Part shown: positions 18,436 through 27,747 of the stretch, in pieces
Layout: each line of letters starts with the position of its first letter
How positions within the stretch are numbered: the first letter of the stretch is position 1
Assembly (NCBI GenBank): GCA_016708825.1
Contig: JADJEZ010000003.1
Coordinates: 248,001 to 312,000 of the forward strand
From: Betaproteobacteria bacterium
Lineage (GTDB): Bacteria > Pseudomonadota > Gammaproteobacteria > Burkholderiales > Usitatibacteraceae
Length of the DNA stretch: 64,000 bases
Direction: 5' to 3'
Made by a program: the position numbers and the translations under genes
The notes under the pieces: model-generated
What the model was told of the DNA's origin: nothing
What the model saw: the letters and a program-made list of their open reading frames with translations, nothing else
Database searches by the model: none

Positions 18436-20548
18436 ATGAAGCATCTCGCGAAACGATTCGGCGTCCATCGTGTTGCGGGGCGCCTCACGCTGGGCTTCAC
18501 GTGCATCGTCGCCATCACGCTCGCGATGATCCTGCTGGCCGCCCACAACCTGCAGCGCATCTCGGGCCTCAACGCCGAGATCGTCCTGCAGGGCGAGAAG
18601 GCGCGCACCGCGCAGTCGTGGAATGCGCTGGTGCGCAACAACCTCGACCGCGCCATGATCGCCACGCGCCTGGACGCCGCAGCGGGCGGCGACCAGGCCG
18701 TGCAGGGTCGCCTCGCGCCCGCCGTGGGCGCGATCAACGAAAGCATCGGGGCTTCGCAGGGACCCGTCGCGGATCTCCAGAAGCAGCTCGATGCGATGGC
18801 CGCCGACGAGCGGGAGCGCAGCCTGGCCGATGCCGTGCGCTCTCATCGCGAGGCCTTCGTGAAGCTGCGCGCCGTGATCCGCGACGACATCCTCATGGGC
18901 GAGCCGGCGGCGCGCCTCGACGCCGAACTCGTGCCGAAGGCGGCCGCGATGCTCAAGGCGCTGGACGACCTGGTCGGCTACATCGAACAGCGCAGCCGGG
19001 AGTCGAGCCAGGCGCTCGACGCGGTGGTGCGGGAGGCGATCGCGTGGCTGCTCGGTCTCGGCCTGCTCGCGATTGCGGCGTGCGTGGTGATCGCGCGGCT
19101 CACGATCCGCAGCATCACGAAACCGGTCGCCGAGGCGGTGGCCATGGCCGAGGGCGTGGCCCTGGGAGACCTGAACCGGTCCTCTCGCCACGCTGCGGCG
19201 GACGAGTTCGGGCAGCTGATCGACGCGATGCGCTCCATGCAGTCGCGCCTGCGGGACTTCGTGGGCGAGCAGGAAAGGCTCGCCACGAGCCACGGGGCCG
19301 GCGAGGTGAGCGTGCGCATGGATGCGGAGCGCTTCCCCGGCGCGTTCGGCGACATGGGCGCGAAGTTGAATGCCCTGGTCGACGGGCACGTGAGCGTCCA
19401 GCAGGAGGTGCTGGAAATCATCGGGCAGTACGCGAAGGGCGACTTCCGCGCCGATCTCCCGGCGCTTCCGGGCGAGCGCGCCGCGGTGAAGGCGGCGCTG
19501 GACGCGGTGAAATCGAACCTGCAGGGCGTGAACACGGATCTCATGCGCCTGGTGGCGGCGGCGGGGCGCGGGGAGTTCTCCGCCCGCGGCGAAGCCGGTC
19601 GCTACGAGCACACGTTCCGGGACATGGTCGAGGGCGTGAACCGGCTGATGGCGGTGAACGAGAGTTCGCTCGCCGACCTGGGCGGGGTGCTCTCGGCGCT
19701 TTCGCAGGGCGACCTCACGCAGAAGATCACGAACGACTACGCCGGGACCTTCGGGAGATTGAAGGACGACGCCAACGCGACGGTGAGCCAGTTGACCGGG
19801 ATCGTGGGGCGCATCCAGGAGTCGGCGGAGCTGATCGAGACGGCCTCGCGGGAGATCTCCCAGGGCAACGCGGACCTGTCGCAGCGGACCGAGGAGCAGG
19901 CGAGCTCGCTCGAGGAGACGGCTTCCCTCGATGGAGGAACTCACCGCGACGGTCAAGGAGAACGCGGAGAACGCGCGGCAAGCCAACCAGCTCGCAGCCG
20001 GTGCCTCCGACGTGGCGGTCAGGGGCGGCGCGGTGGTGGGCGAGGTGGTAGCGACGATGAACGGGATATCAGCGTCGAGGAAGATCGCCGACATCATCGG
20101 GGTGATCGACGGGATCGCCTTCCAGACCAATATTCTCGCGCTCAACGCCGCGGTGGAAGCCGCGCGTGCGGGCGAGCAGGGGCGCGGCTTCGCGGTGGTG
20201 GCGAGCGAGGTGCGCAACCTCGCGCAGCGCAGTGCCGCGGCGGCCAAGGAGGTCAAGGCCGCCGGCCGCACCATGGGCGAGATCGTCACGAGCGTGAAGC
20301 GGGTGACGGACATCATAGCCGAGATCACGGCCGCTTCCCAGGAACAGTCGGGCGGGATCGAGCAGGTGAACACCGCGATCACGCAGATGGACGAGGTGAC
20401 GCAGCAGAACGCGGCGCTGGTGGAGGAAGCGGCGGCTGCCGCGGAATCCATGCAGGAGCAGGCCCAGGGCCTGGTCGCGGCCGTGGCCACCTTCCGCATC
20501 GCCGCAGGCACCGTCGCGGACCAGAACGCCCGCCGGCGCGCGGCGTGA
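18436..20548 (+). CDS. Methyl-accepting chemotaxis protein 3 (frameshift and 54-bp internal loss)
   Basis: Begins one base after the receptor 2 stop. Membrane segments near residues 15-40 and 195-215, helical sensor between, HAMP region (ITKPVAEAVAMAEGVALGDL), signalling hairpin. One extra C at about 19927 breaks the frame (GCTTCCCTCG where the sister genes read GCTTCCTCG); the rest continues from 19931 to 20548. Compared with receptors 1 and 2 it also lacks 18 residues (LIEDSVGKVDAGSKLVDE) of the descending signalling helix at about 20258, plus one Ala near 20071. It lacks the EWQEF tail and ends NARRRAA. Confidence 0.85.
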
Positions 20549-20549
20549 G

Positions 20550-21410
20550 GTGAGGGCCTTGCAGGCGGCAACGCCCGCGCGGGCGCGGGAGTTCGACTTC
20601 ACCGACCGGGACTTCGAGCGGGCGCGCAGGCTCATCCACGAACATGCCGGGATATCGCTGTCCCCCCGCCAAGCGCGACCTGGTCTACAGCCGGTTGGTC
20701 CGCCGCCTGCGCGCCCACGACCTCGCGAGCTTCGACGCCTACCTCGACCGGGTGGAGCAGGGCGATGGGCAGGAGTGGCAGGCCTTCACCAACGCGCTCA
20801 CCACCAACCTCACGGCCTTCTTCCGCGAAACGCACCACTTTCCCCTGCTCGCCGCGCACCTGCTGCGCAGCGGCGCACCGCGTTCGCAGACGGTTTGGTG
20901 CACCGCATCTTCCACCGGCGAGGAAGCCTATTCGATCGCCATGACCGCGGTGGAGGCCTTCGGAAGCTTCACGCCCCCGGTGCGCATCCTCGCGACCGAC
21001 GTGGACACGGGCGTGCTCGAAACCGCGCGGGAAGGGGTGTACCCGGCGGACCGCGTGGAGCAGCTCGACCCCGCGCGCCTCAGGCGCTTCTTCCTGCGCG
21101 GTTCCGGCGCCCGGGCGGGGCAGGTCCGCGTGCGCGAGGACCTGCGCAGCCTCGTGAGCTTCCGGCGCGTGAACCTCCTCGAGCAATCCTGGCCCGTGCG
21201 CGGGCCCCTGACGCGGTCTTCTGCCGCAACGTGATGATCTACTTCGACAAGCCCACGCAACTCGGGGTCGTGGAGCGCTTCGCGCCCCTGCTCGCCGCCG
21301 ACGGGCTCCTCTTCGCGGGCCATTCGGAGAGCCTGCACCACGCCGCGCACGTCTTCCGGCTGCGCGGCAAGACGGTCTACGGGCTCGCCGCGCGAGGCGG
21401 TGCGGCGTGA
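20550..21410 (+). CDS. cheR: Chemoreceptor methyltransferase CheR (two frameshifts)
   Basis: Methylates receptor glutamates using S-adenosylmethionine. N-terminal helical domain (FTDRDFERARRLIHEHAGI), AdoMet domain with ASSTGEEAYSIAMT, ILATDVDTGVLETAREG and CRNVMIYFDK. An extra C in a C-run at about 20661-20666 moves the frame, and one lost base near 21211 restores it. The corrected protein has 286 residues, a normal length. The GTG start lies two bases after the receptor 3 stop, and its end overlaps cheD. Confidence 0.92.
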   Translation: MRALQAATPARAREFDFTDRDFERARRLIHEHAGISLSPRQARPGLQPVGPPPARPRPRELRRLPRPGGAGRWAGVAGLHQRAHHQPHGLLPRNAPLSPARRAPAAQRRTAFADGLVHRIFHRRGSLFDRHDRGGGLRKLHAPGAHPRDRRGHGRARNRAGRGVPGGPRGAARPRAPQALLPARFRRPGGAGPRARGPAQPRELPAREPPRAILARARAPDAVFCRNVMIYFDKPTQLGVVERFAPLLAADGLLFAGHSESLHHAAHVFRLRGKTVYGLAARGGAA

Positions 21411-22069
21411 ATTCCGACGCGCGGCAGGTGCTGGGCGCGGGCCGCCCGGAGGCGGGCGAGCTCGCGACATCCCCGGCGCCGGAGTGCTTCGCGCGCAACG
21501 TCTATTTCGACCGCAAGCACGAGTCCGAGGCCGCGAAGCTCCTGCCCGGCGAGTACTTCGTGTCGACCCGCCCGATGGTGCTGGTCACGGTGCTCGGCTC
21601 CTGCGTGGCGGCGTGCATCCGCGACACCCGGCTGGGAATCGGCGGCATGAACCACTTCATGCTGCCGGACACGGAATCCGAGGACCTCGCGAAAGGGGGC
21701 GCGCGCTACGGCACCTACGCGATGGAGGTACTCGTGAACCACCTGCTCAAGCTTGGCGCGCGGCGCGAGCACCTCGAGGCGAAGGTCTTCGGCGGCGGCA
21801 ACGTCCTGCCCGGGCTCACCCAGGCCAACGTCGGCCACAAGAACAGCGCCTTCGTCGTGCACTACCTGCAGCGCGAGCGCGTCCGGATCGCCGCGCGGGA
21901 CCTGGCCGATCTCCATCCCCGCAAGGTCTACTACTTTCCCGCGACCGGGCGCGCGCTCATCAAGCGGCTGCGCACGCTGCACAACGACACCGTGCTCGCC
22001 CGCGAGATCGAATACCGGCGCCGCCTGGCGCAGGAGCCGGCCGTCGGCGACATCGAGCTGTTCACCTGA
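21407..22069 (+). CDS. cheD: Chemoreceptor glutamine deamidase CheD
   Basis: 220 residues, complete. Catalytic Cys in VLGSCVAACIRD, His in GGMNHFMLP, and the following Thr/Ser-rich loop as in the family. It converts receptor glutamines to methylatable glutamates. The GTG start overlaps the cheR stop (GTGA), so translation is coupled. Motif AKVFGGGNVLPG is the family's second signature. Confidence 0.95.
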   Translation: MNSDARQVLGAGRPEAGELATSPAPECFARNVYFDRKHESEAAKLLPGEYFVSTRPMVLVTVLGSCVAACIRDTRLGIGGMNHFMLPDTESEDLAKGGARYGTYAMEVLVNHLLKLGARREHLEAKVFGGGNVLPGLTQANVGHKNSAFVVHYLQRERVRIAARDLADLHPRKVYYFPATGRALIKRLRTLHNDTVLAREIEYRRRLAQEPAVGDIELFT

Positions 22070-22082
22070 GAGGGCGACACCC

Positions 22083-23174
22083 ATGCAAGCGCAGCCCGTC
22101 CCGCGCGCCGCCACCGGGCGCATCAAGGTCCTGATCGTCGACGATTCGGCCCTCATCCGCAGCCTCCTCACGGAGATCGTGAACCGGCAGCCCGACATGA
22201 CGGCGGTCGGGGCCGCGCCCGACCCCTATGCGGCCCGCGAGATGATCCGCAGCCTCGATCCCGACGTGGTCACCCTCGACGTCGAGATGCCGCGCATGGA
22301 CGGGATCGATTTCCTCGAGAAGCTCATGCGGCTGCGGCCGACGCCGACGGTGATGGTCTCCACGATGACGCAGCAGGGCGCCGAGGTGACGCTGCGCGCG
22401 CTCGAGCTGGGCGCGGTGGACTTCGTCGCCAAGCCCCGCATCGACATCGCCCGGGGCATGGAGGCGAGTGCGGCGGAGATCGTGGACAAGATCCGCCTCG
22501 CCGCCGGCGCAAAGGTCCGGCGGGCCGCGCCGCCGGGTGCGGCCATGCAGCCGCTGGCCGCCGTCGCTTCGCGGGCCAGCACCGAGAAGCTCCTGATCGT
22601 GGGCGCCTCGACGGGCGGAACCGAGGCGATCAAGGAAGTCCTCCTGCCCATGCCGCCGGACGCCCCCGGCATCCTCATCACCCAGCACATGCCGGCGGGC
22701 TTCACGCGCAGCTTCGCGCAGCGCCTCGACGGCCTGTGCCGCATCCGCGTGAAGGAGGCCGAGGACGGCGAGCGCATCCTCCCCGGCCACGCCTACATCG
22801 CTCCGGGAGACCGCCACCTGCTGGTGCGGCGCAGCGGCGCGAACTACATGACGGCGCTCTCCGACGCCGCCCCCGTGAACCGGCACCGCCCCTCGGTGGA
22901 GGTCCTCTTCCGCTCCGCCGCCCAGGCCGTGGGAGCGAACGCCATCGGCATCATGCTCACCGGCATGGGCAAGGACGGCGCGGCGGCCATGCTCGAGATG
23001 AAGCAGGCCGGCGCCTGGAACCTCGCCCAGGACGAGGCCTCGTGCGTGGTCTTCGGCATGCCGCGCGAGGCCATCGCCGCGGGGGCGGTGGACGAAATCC
23101 TGCCGGTGTCGCGCATCGCCGCCGCGACGCTCGAGCGGCTCGCCGCCGGCGAGCGCCAGCGCACGCGCGTGTAA
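22083..23174 (+). CDS. cheB: Chemoreceptor methylesterase/deamidase CheB
   Basis: 363 residues. Receiver domain with DD at 20-21 and phospho-acceptor Asp66 in VTLDVEMPRMDG, a short linker, and a C-terminal esterase whose Ser-His-Asp triad lies in GASTGG, ITQHMPAGF and GMGKDGAAAM. It removes methyl groups set by CheR when phosphorylated by CheA, giving adaptation. Starts 13 bases after cheD. Frame intact. Confidence 0.96.
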   Translation: MQAQPVPRAATGRIKVLIVDDSALIRSLLTEIVNRQPDMTAVGAAPDPYAAREMIRSLDPDVVTLDVEMPRMDGIDFLEKLMRLRPTPTVMVSTMTQQGAEVTLRALELGAVDFVAKPRIDIARGMEASAAEIVDKIRLAAGAKVRRAAPPGAAMQPLAAVASRASTEKLLIVGASTGGTEAIKEVLLPMPPDAPGILITQHMPAGFTRSFAQRLDGLCRIRVKEAEDGERILPGHAYIAPGDRHLLVRRSGANYMTALSDAAPVNRHRPSVEVLFRSAAQAVGANAIGIMLTGMGKDGAAAMLEMKQAGAWNLAQDEASCVVFGMPREAIAAGAVDEILPVSRIAAATLERLAAGERQRTRV

Positions 23175-23191
23175 AGAAGGACGCCGGTCTC

Positions 23192-24379
23192 GTGTATCTC
23201 GCGCGCCAACCCATCGTCGACGTCCACCGCCGGATCGCGGGCTACGAGCTGCTGTTCCGCACCGGCGGCGAGGCGATCGCCGATGGCGGCCGGGCGACGG
23301 CGAGTGTTGCCGCTTCCGCCTTCGCCGATCCGGCCTTCGCGGACCTCCTGGGCCGCCACCGCGGGTTCATCAACGTCGACACCGCGTTCCTCGAAAGCGA
23401 CCTGGTGGAGTTCCTGCCGCCGCAGCGGATCGTGCTCGAGATCCTGGAGACGACGTGCTTCACCCCGGCCGTCGTGGCGCGGTGCGGGGAGTTGAAAGCG
23501 AAGGGTTACCGGCTCGCCAGCGACGACTACCGGGGCGATCACGCGGCGATCGCGCCGGCGCTCGCGCTCCTGGACATCGTCAAGGTGGACCTGCCCTTCC
23601 TCGGGGGCCGCGATCCGGGCGCGATCGCGCGGAGCCTTCCCGGCATGGCCATGCTCGCCGAAAAGGTGGAAACCGAGGCGCAGTTCCTGCAGTGCCGCGA
23701 CGCGGGGTACGTCCTTTTCCAGGGCTACCATTTCGCGCGGCCCGCGGTCCTCGGGCGCACGGGCGGCGACACCTCCCGGGCAGCCGCCCTGGCCCCGCTC
23801 TCCGTGCTGGAGCAGGACGGGGAGGACCCCGAGGTGGAGGACGCGATCAAGCGCCACCCGGCGCTGGTCGTGGGCTTGCTGCGCCAGGTGAACGCCGCCG
23901 CGACGGGGCTCGCGAAGCCGATCGATTCCCTGCGCCAGGCGCAGCTGCACCTGGGCCGCCGACAAGTGCGCCTGTGGCTGCTCCTGCTCGTCTACCTGGG
24001 CGCCGAAGGCGGCGACCCGGTGGACAACCCCCTGGTGCAGATGGCGGCGGTGCGCGCGAAGACGATGGAGTGCCTTGCCCGCCGCCTCGGCTGTTCGGGT
24101 GAACGGGCGTTCCTCGCCGGCATGGTCTCGCTCTTCGACGTTGCCGTCGGGTTGCCGATGGACGACATCGTCGGGCGGCTTTCCCTGGACGCGGAGATCG
24201 CGCGTGCGCTCCTGGCGGGCGAGGGCGCGCTGGGAAGCCTGTTGCGGCTCGCGCGCGCCACGGAAGCGGACGACGGCCCGGGCGTGTCCCGTGCCCTCGC
24301 GGAGTTGCCGGGCCTCGCGCCGGAACACCTGCTCGAGGCGACGGACGCGGCGCTGCGCTGGGCCGGCGCGATGGCCTAG
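23192..24379 (+). CDS. EAL-HDOD protein (degenerate EAL)
   Basis: About 395 residues. The N-terminal half keeps the EAL-domain frame (YLARQPIVDVHRRIAGYELLFR, VLEILETT, LASDDYRG, LFQGYHFARP) but several catalytic positions are altered, so c-di-GMP hydrolysis is unlikely. The C-terminal half is an HDOD domain (KRHPALVVGLLRQVN, LVYLGAEGG, AFLAGMVSLFDVAVG), usually regulatory. Related EAL-HDOD proteins in other bacteria affect motility. It is the last gene of the mot-che operon: the GTG start is 18 bases after cheB and a hairpin follows. Frame intact. Confidence 0.88.
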   Translation: MYLARQPIVDVHRRIAGYELLFRTGGEAIADGGRATASVAASAFADPAFADLLGRHRGFINVDTAFLESDLVEFLPPQRIVLEILETTCFTPAVVARCGELKAKGYRLASDDYRGDHAAIAPALALLDIVKVDLPFLGGRDPGAIARSLPGMAMLAEKVETEAQFLQCRDAGYVLFQGYHFARPAVLGRTGGDTSRAAALAPLSVLEQDGEDPEVEDAIKRHPALVVGLLRQVNAAATGLAKPIDSLRQAQLHLGRRQVRLWLLLLVYLGAEGGDPVDNPLVQMAAVRAKTMECLARRLGCSGERAFLAGMVSLFDVAVGLPMDDIVGRLSLDAEIARALLAGEGALGSLLRLARATEADDGPGVSRALAELPGLAPEHLLEATDAALRWAGAMA

Positions 24380-24402
24380 GGCCCGTCCCGGCCCGGTGCG
24401 AT

Positions 24403-24425
24403 GGGCCGGGGTTCCTCCCCGGCCC
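24403..24425 (+). terminator. Strong hairpin closing the mot-che operon
   Basis: Perfect 9-bp stem GGGCCGGGG/CCCCGGCCC with loop TTCCT, 23 bp after the EAL-HDOD stop. A 19-base direct repeat (CCCGGCCCGGTGNGANGGG) flanks it. No T-run follows, so it may be a transcript end protected by structure instead of a classical terminator. Confidence 0.6.
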
Positions 24426-24481
24426 GGTGTGACGGGTGCGCTGCATCGCTGATCCAGTGCCCGAATTGGAGGCCTTTGGCG

Positions 24482-24523
24482 GGCCTATTCCCCGGCTTTC
24501 GGGGGGGAGCGGGGGCAAATAAT
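24482..24523 (+). promoter_or_regulatory. Candidate class II promoter of flhB-flhA-flhF-flhG-fliA
   Basis: GGCCTATTCC (24482-24491), then 26 bases to an AATAAT -10-like box (24518-24523). The same GGCC-TATTCC block with a -10-like box 25-26 bases later recurs before flgB (35661) and before the GGDEF gene (47080). The inverted form GGAATAGG recalls the AAATAG core of FlhDC sites. FlhDC dependence is an inference. Confidence 0.5.
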
Positions 24524-24549
24524 CGCCCCACGATCCCCGAAACCCCGCC

Positions 24550-25686
24550 ATGGCCGACGAAAACAAGGAAGACCGAAGCCTGCCCGCATCGCCTCGACGC
24601 CTGGAGAAGGCGCGCGAGGAAGGGCAGGTTGCGCGTTCCCGCGAGCTGGGTGCGGCCGCGGTGACCGCCGCCGCCATCGGCGGGCTGTGGCTCGCGGGTC
24701 CGTCGGTCATGGCCTCGGGCGCCTCGCTCCTCAGGTCCGGGCTCGCCTTCGACCGCGGCGCCGCCATGACGACGGAACGCGCGCTCACCCGGTTCGGGGA
24801 CCTCTCGTTCGCCGCCGCGGTCAGTTTTTCGCCATTGCTGCTCGTGCTCGCCGGCGCAGCGCTCCTCGCCGCGATCGCGCTGGGGGGCTGGAACTTCACC
24901 ACCAAGCCGCTCGTGCCCAACTTCACGCGCCTGAGCCCGCTGGCGGGCATCGGGCGCATGTTCTCGAGCGAAGCCCTGATCGAGCTCGCCAAGGCCACCC
25001 TGAAGGCGCTGGCCCTCGCCGCGGCCGCCGCCTGGATCATCGTCTTCAGCATTCCCGAACTTGCCGCCACGGCCACGGCCGGCAACGCCGGCTTCGCGCT
25101 GGCCGGGCAGGTGCTCATCGAGGGCTCGGCGATACTGCTCGCCGTCCTCGCGATACTCGCCGCGATCGACGTGCCGGTGGCGATCTTCCGGCACGGCAAG
25201 CGCCTGCGCATGACGCCGGTCGAGATGAAGCAGGAAATGAAGGAACTCGAGGGCGACCCGCACGTGAAGGCGCGCATCCGCGGCCTGCAGCGCGCCATGG
25301 CGCGCCGCCGCATGATGGCCGCGGTGCCCACGGCCACGGTGGTCGTCACCAACCCCACGCACTACGCCGTGGCCATCGAGTGGCGCGAAGGGCTGCGCAC
25401 GCCGCGCGTCGTCGCCAAGGGCGCCGGTCTCGTCGCCGAGCGCATCCGCGAGATCGCGCGTGCCTCGGGTGTCGCGCTCCTCGAGGCGCCGGCGCTCGCC
25501 CGCGCCCTGAACCGCCACGTCGAGATCGGCGGCGAGGTGCCGCCCGCGCTCTACCAGGCGGTCGCGCAGGTCCTCGCCTGGGTGTTCCAGGTGAAGGCCG
25601 CCACGGGGCGCGGCCCCGCGCCGCCGCCGCCCGGCGACGTCGCCGTCCCCGCGGGACTTGATCCCGCGGCCGGAGCTGCCCCATGA
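24550..25686 (+). CDS. flhB: Flagellar export switch protein FlhB
   Basis: 378 residues, complete. Basic N-terminus (SPRRLEKAREEGQVARSREL), four membrane segments, and a cytoplasmic domain with the self-cleaving NPTH motif at residues 268-271. Cleavage switches export from rod/hook to filament substrates. The C-terminus is extended by a Pro/Gly/Ala-rich tail of about 30 residues. It heads the flhB-A-F-G-fliA operon and its stop overlaps flhA (ATGA). Confidence 0.96.
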   Translation: MADENKEDRSLPASPRRLEKAREEGQVARSRELGAAAVTAAAIGGLWLAGPSVMASGASLLRSGLAFDRGAAMTTERALTRFGDLSFAAAVSFSPLLLVLAGAALLAAIALGGWNFTTKPLVPNFTRLSPLAGIGRMFSSEALIELAKATLKALALAAAAAWIIVFSIPELAATATAGNAGFALAGQVLIEGSAILLAVLAILAAIDVPVAIFRHGKRLRMTPVEMKQEMKELEGDPHVKARIRGLQRAMARRRMMAAVPTATVVVTNPTHYAVAIEWREGLRTPRVVAKGAGLVAERIREIARASGVALLEAPALARALNRHVEIGGEVPPALYQAVAQVLAWVFQVKAATGRGPAPPPPGDVAVPAGLDPAAGAAP

Positions 25687-27747
25687 GCACCGTCGCGGCG
25701 CCGGGCGCGGGGCGTCCCTGGCTCTCGCTCGCCACGCCGTTCGTCATCGTGATGATCCTCGCGATGATGATCCTGCCGCTGCCGCGCTTCCTGCTCGACC
25801 TCCTCTTCACCTTCAACATCGCGCTCGCGATGGTGGTGCTGCTCGCGAGCCTGAACACCACGCGCCCGCTGGAATTCGCCGCCTTCCCGACGCTGCTCCT
25901 GATCACCACGCTCCTGAGGCTCTCGCTCAACGTGGCCTCGACGCGGGTGGTGCTGGTCAACGGTCACACCGGCCCCGACGCCGCGGGCAAGGTGATCGAG
26001 GCCTTCGGGCACTTCCTCGTGGGCGGCAACTTCGCCGTGGGCTTCGTGGTGTTCACCATCCTCACGGTCATCAATTTCGTCGTGATCACCAAGGGCGCGG
26101 GCCGCATCGCGGAAGTGAGCGCGCGGTTCGCCCTCGACGCCATGCCCGGCAAGCAGATGGCGATCGACGCCGACCTGAACGCGGGCCTCATCGGGGAGGC
26201 CGAGGCGCGCCGGCCGCACGGAAGTCGGCCAGGAGGCCGAGTTCTACGGCGCCATGGACGGCGCCTCGAAGTTCGTGCGCGGCGACGCCGTCGCCGGGAT
26301 CCTGATCCTCGTCGTGAACATCGTCGGCGGCCTCGCGATCGGCATCTTCGAGCACAAGCTCTCCTTCTCCCAGGCCGCCTCGAACTACGTGCTGCTCGCC
26401 ATCGGCGACGGCCTCGTCGCCCAGGTGCCCGCCCTCATCATCTCCACGGCCGCCGGCCTCGTGGTGAGCCGCGTGGGCTCGGAGCAGAACATCGGCAGCC
26501 AGATCGTCTCGCAGCTCTTCGGCTCGCCGCAGGCGCTCGGCATCACCGCGCTCGTGCTCGCGATCCTGGGGCTCATCCCCGGCATGCCGCACGTCGCCTT
26601 CCTGAGCTTCGCGGCCATCGCGGGGGGTGCGGCGCGCTGGATCGCGCAGGACCGCCGCGAGAAGGTCGCGGCCCCGCCCGTCGCCGCACCTGCGAGCGCC
26701 GCGGAAGCGAACGAGGCCTCCTGGGACGACGTGGCACCGCTCGACGCCCTCGGGCTCGAAGTCGGCTTCCGCCTGGTGCCGCTCGTCGACCGCGCGCAGG
26801 ACGCGGAGCTGCTCAAGCGCGTGAAGGCGATCCGCAAGCGATTCGCCCAGGACGTGGGCTTCCTGCCGCCTCCCGTGCACATCCGCGACAACCTCGAGCT
26901 GCGGCCCGGCGCCTATCGCATCACGCTGCGGGGTGTCCCGGTGGGCGAAGGCGAGCTCCAGCCCGGCCACTTCCTCGCGATCAACCCGGGGCGCGCCATC
27001 GGCACGCTCGCCGGCGCCCCCACCCGCGACCCCGCCTTCGGCCTGCCCGCGACCTGGATCGACGGGGCCGCCCGCGAAGGCGCGCAGCAGCAGGGCTTCA
27101 CCGTCGTCGACTGCGCGAGTGTCGCCGCGACGCACTTCAGCCACGTCCTGCAGGCCCACGCCGCGCGGCTGCTCGGCCGCCAGGAAACCCAGGGGCTCAT
27201 CGACCACCTCGCGAAGACCTCGCCGAAGCTGGTCGAGGACCTGGTGCCCAAGCTCCTCACCCTCTCGACCGTGCAGCGGGTGCTGCAGAACCTGCTGGAG
27301 GACGGCATTCCGGTGCGCGACCTGCGCACCATCCTGGAGACGCTCGCCGAGTACGCGCCGCGCACCCAGGAGGCGGGAGAACTCACCGCGCTGGTGCGCG
27401 TGGCCCTGGGGCCCGCGATCGTCCAGCACGTCTTCGGCGCGGCGCCCGAGATCGGGGTGCTGGTGCTCGAACCCGACCTCGAGCGCGTGCTGCTGCAATC
27501 GTCCGCGTCGGCCGAGTCGGCCCTCGAGCCGGGGCTCGCCGACGGCATCGCGCGGCAGGCCGCCGAGGCCGCCTCGCGCCGCGAGGCGCTGGGCGAGCCC
27601 GCGGCCCTGGTCGTGCCCGACCGGCTTCGCCCGACGCTCGCGCGCCTGCTCAAGCGCGCCGCCCCGCACCTGAAGGTCCTCGGCCATGCCGAGATCCCCG
27701 ATTCCAAGACTCTCCGCGTTCACGCGGTCATCGGAGCGCGTCCATGA
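25683..27747 (+). CDS. flhA: Flagellar export gate protein FlhA (one-base frameshift)
   Basis: 687 residues after correction. Eight-helix membrane domain (PLPRFLLDLLFTFNIALAMV; PTLLLITTLLRLSLNVASTR) with the FHIPEP-type loop DADLNAGLI, then the large cytoplasmic docking domain (SHVLQAHAARLLGRQETQGL; DGIPVRDLRTILETLAEYAP). One extra C at about 26212 breaks the frame; the protein resumes TEVGQEAEFYGAMDGASKFV. Overlaps flhB at the start and flhF at the end, so the operon is tightly coupled. Confidence 0.95.

Noticed and set aside
16137..18746. A minus-strand open frame of about 870 codons opposite receptors 2 and 3
   Set aside because: Same cause as above. The plus strand encodes clear chemoreceptors and the minus product resembles no protein.
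24380..24549. Sigma-54 promoter before flhB
   Set aside because: No GG...GC pair with the TGGCAC-N5-TTGC pattern is found. With flhDC present, a sigma-54 class II is not needed.
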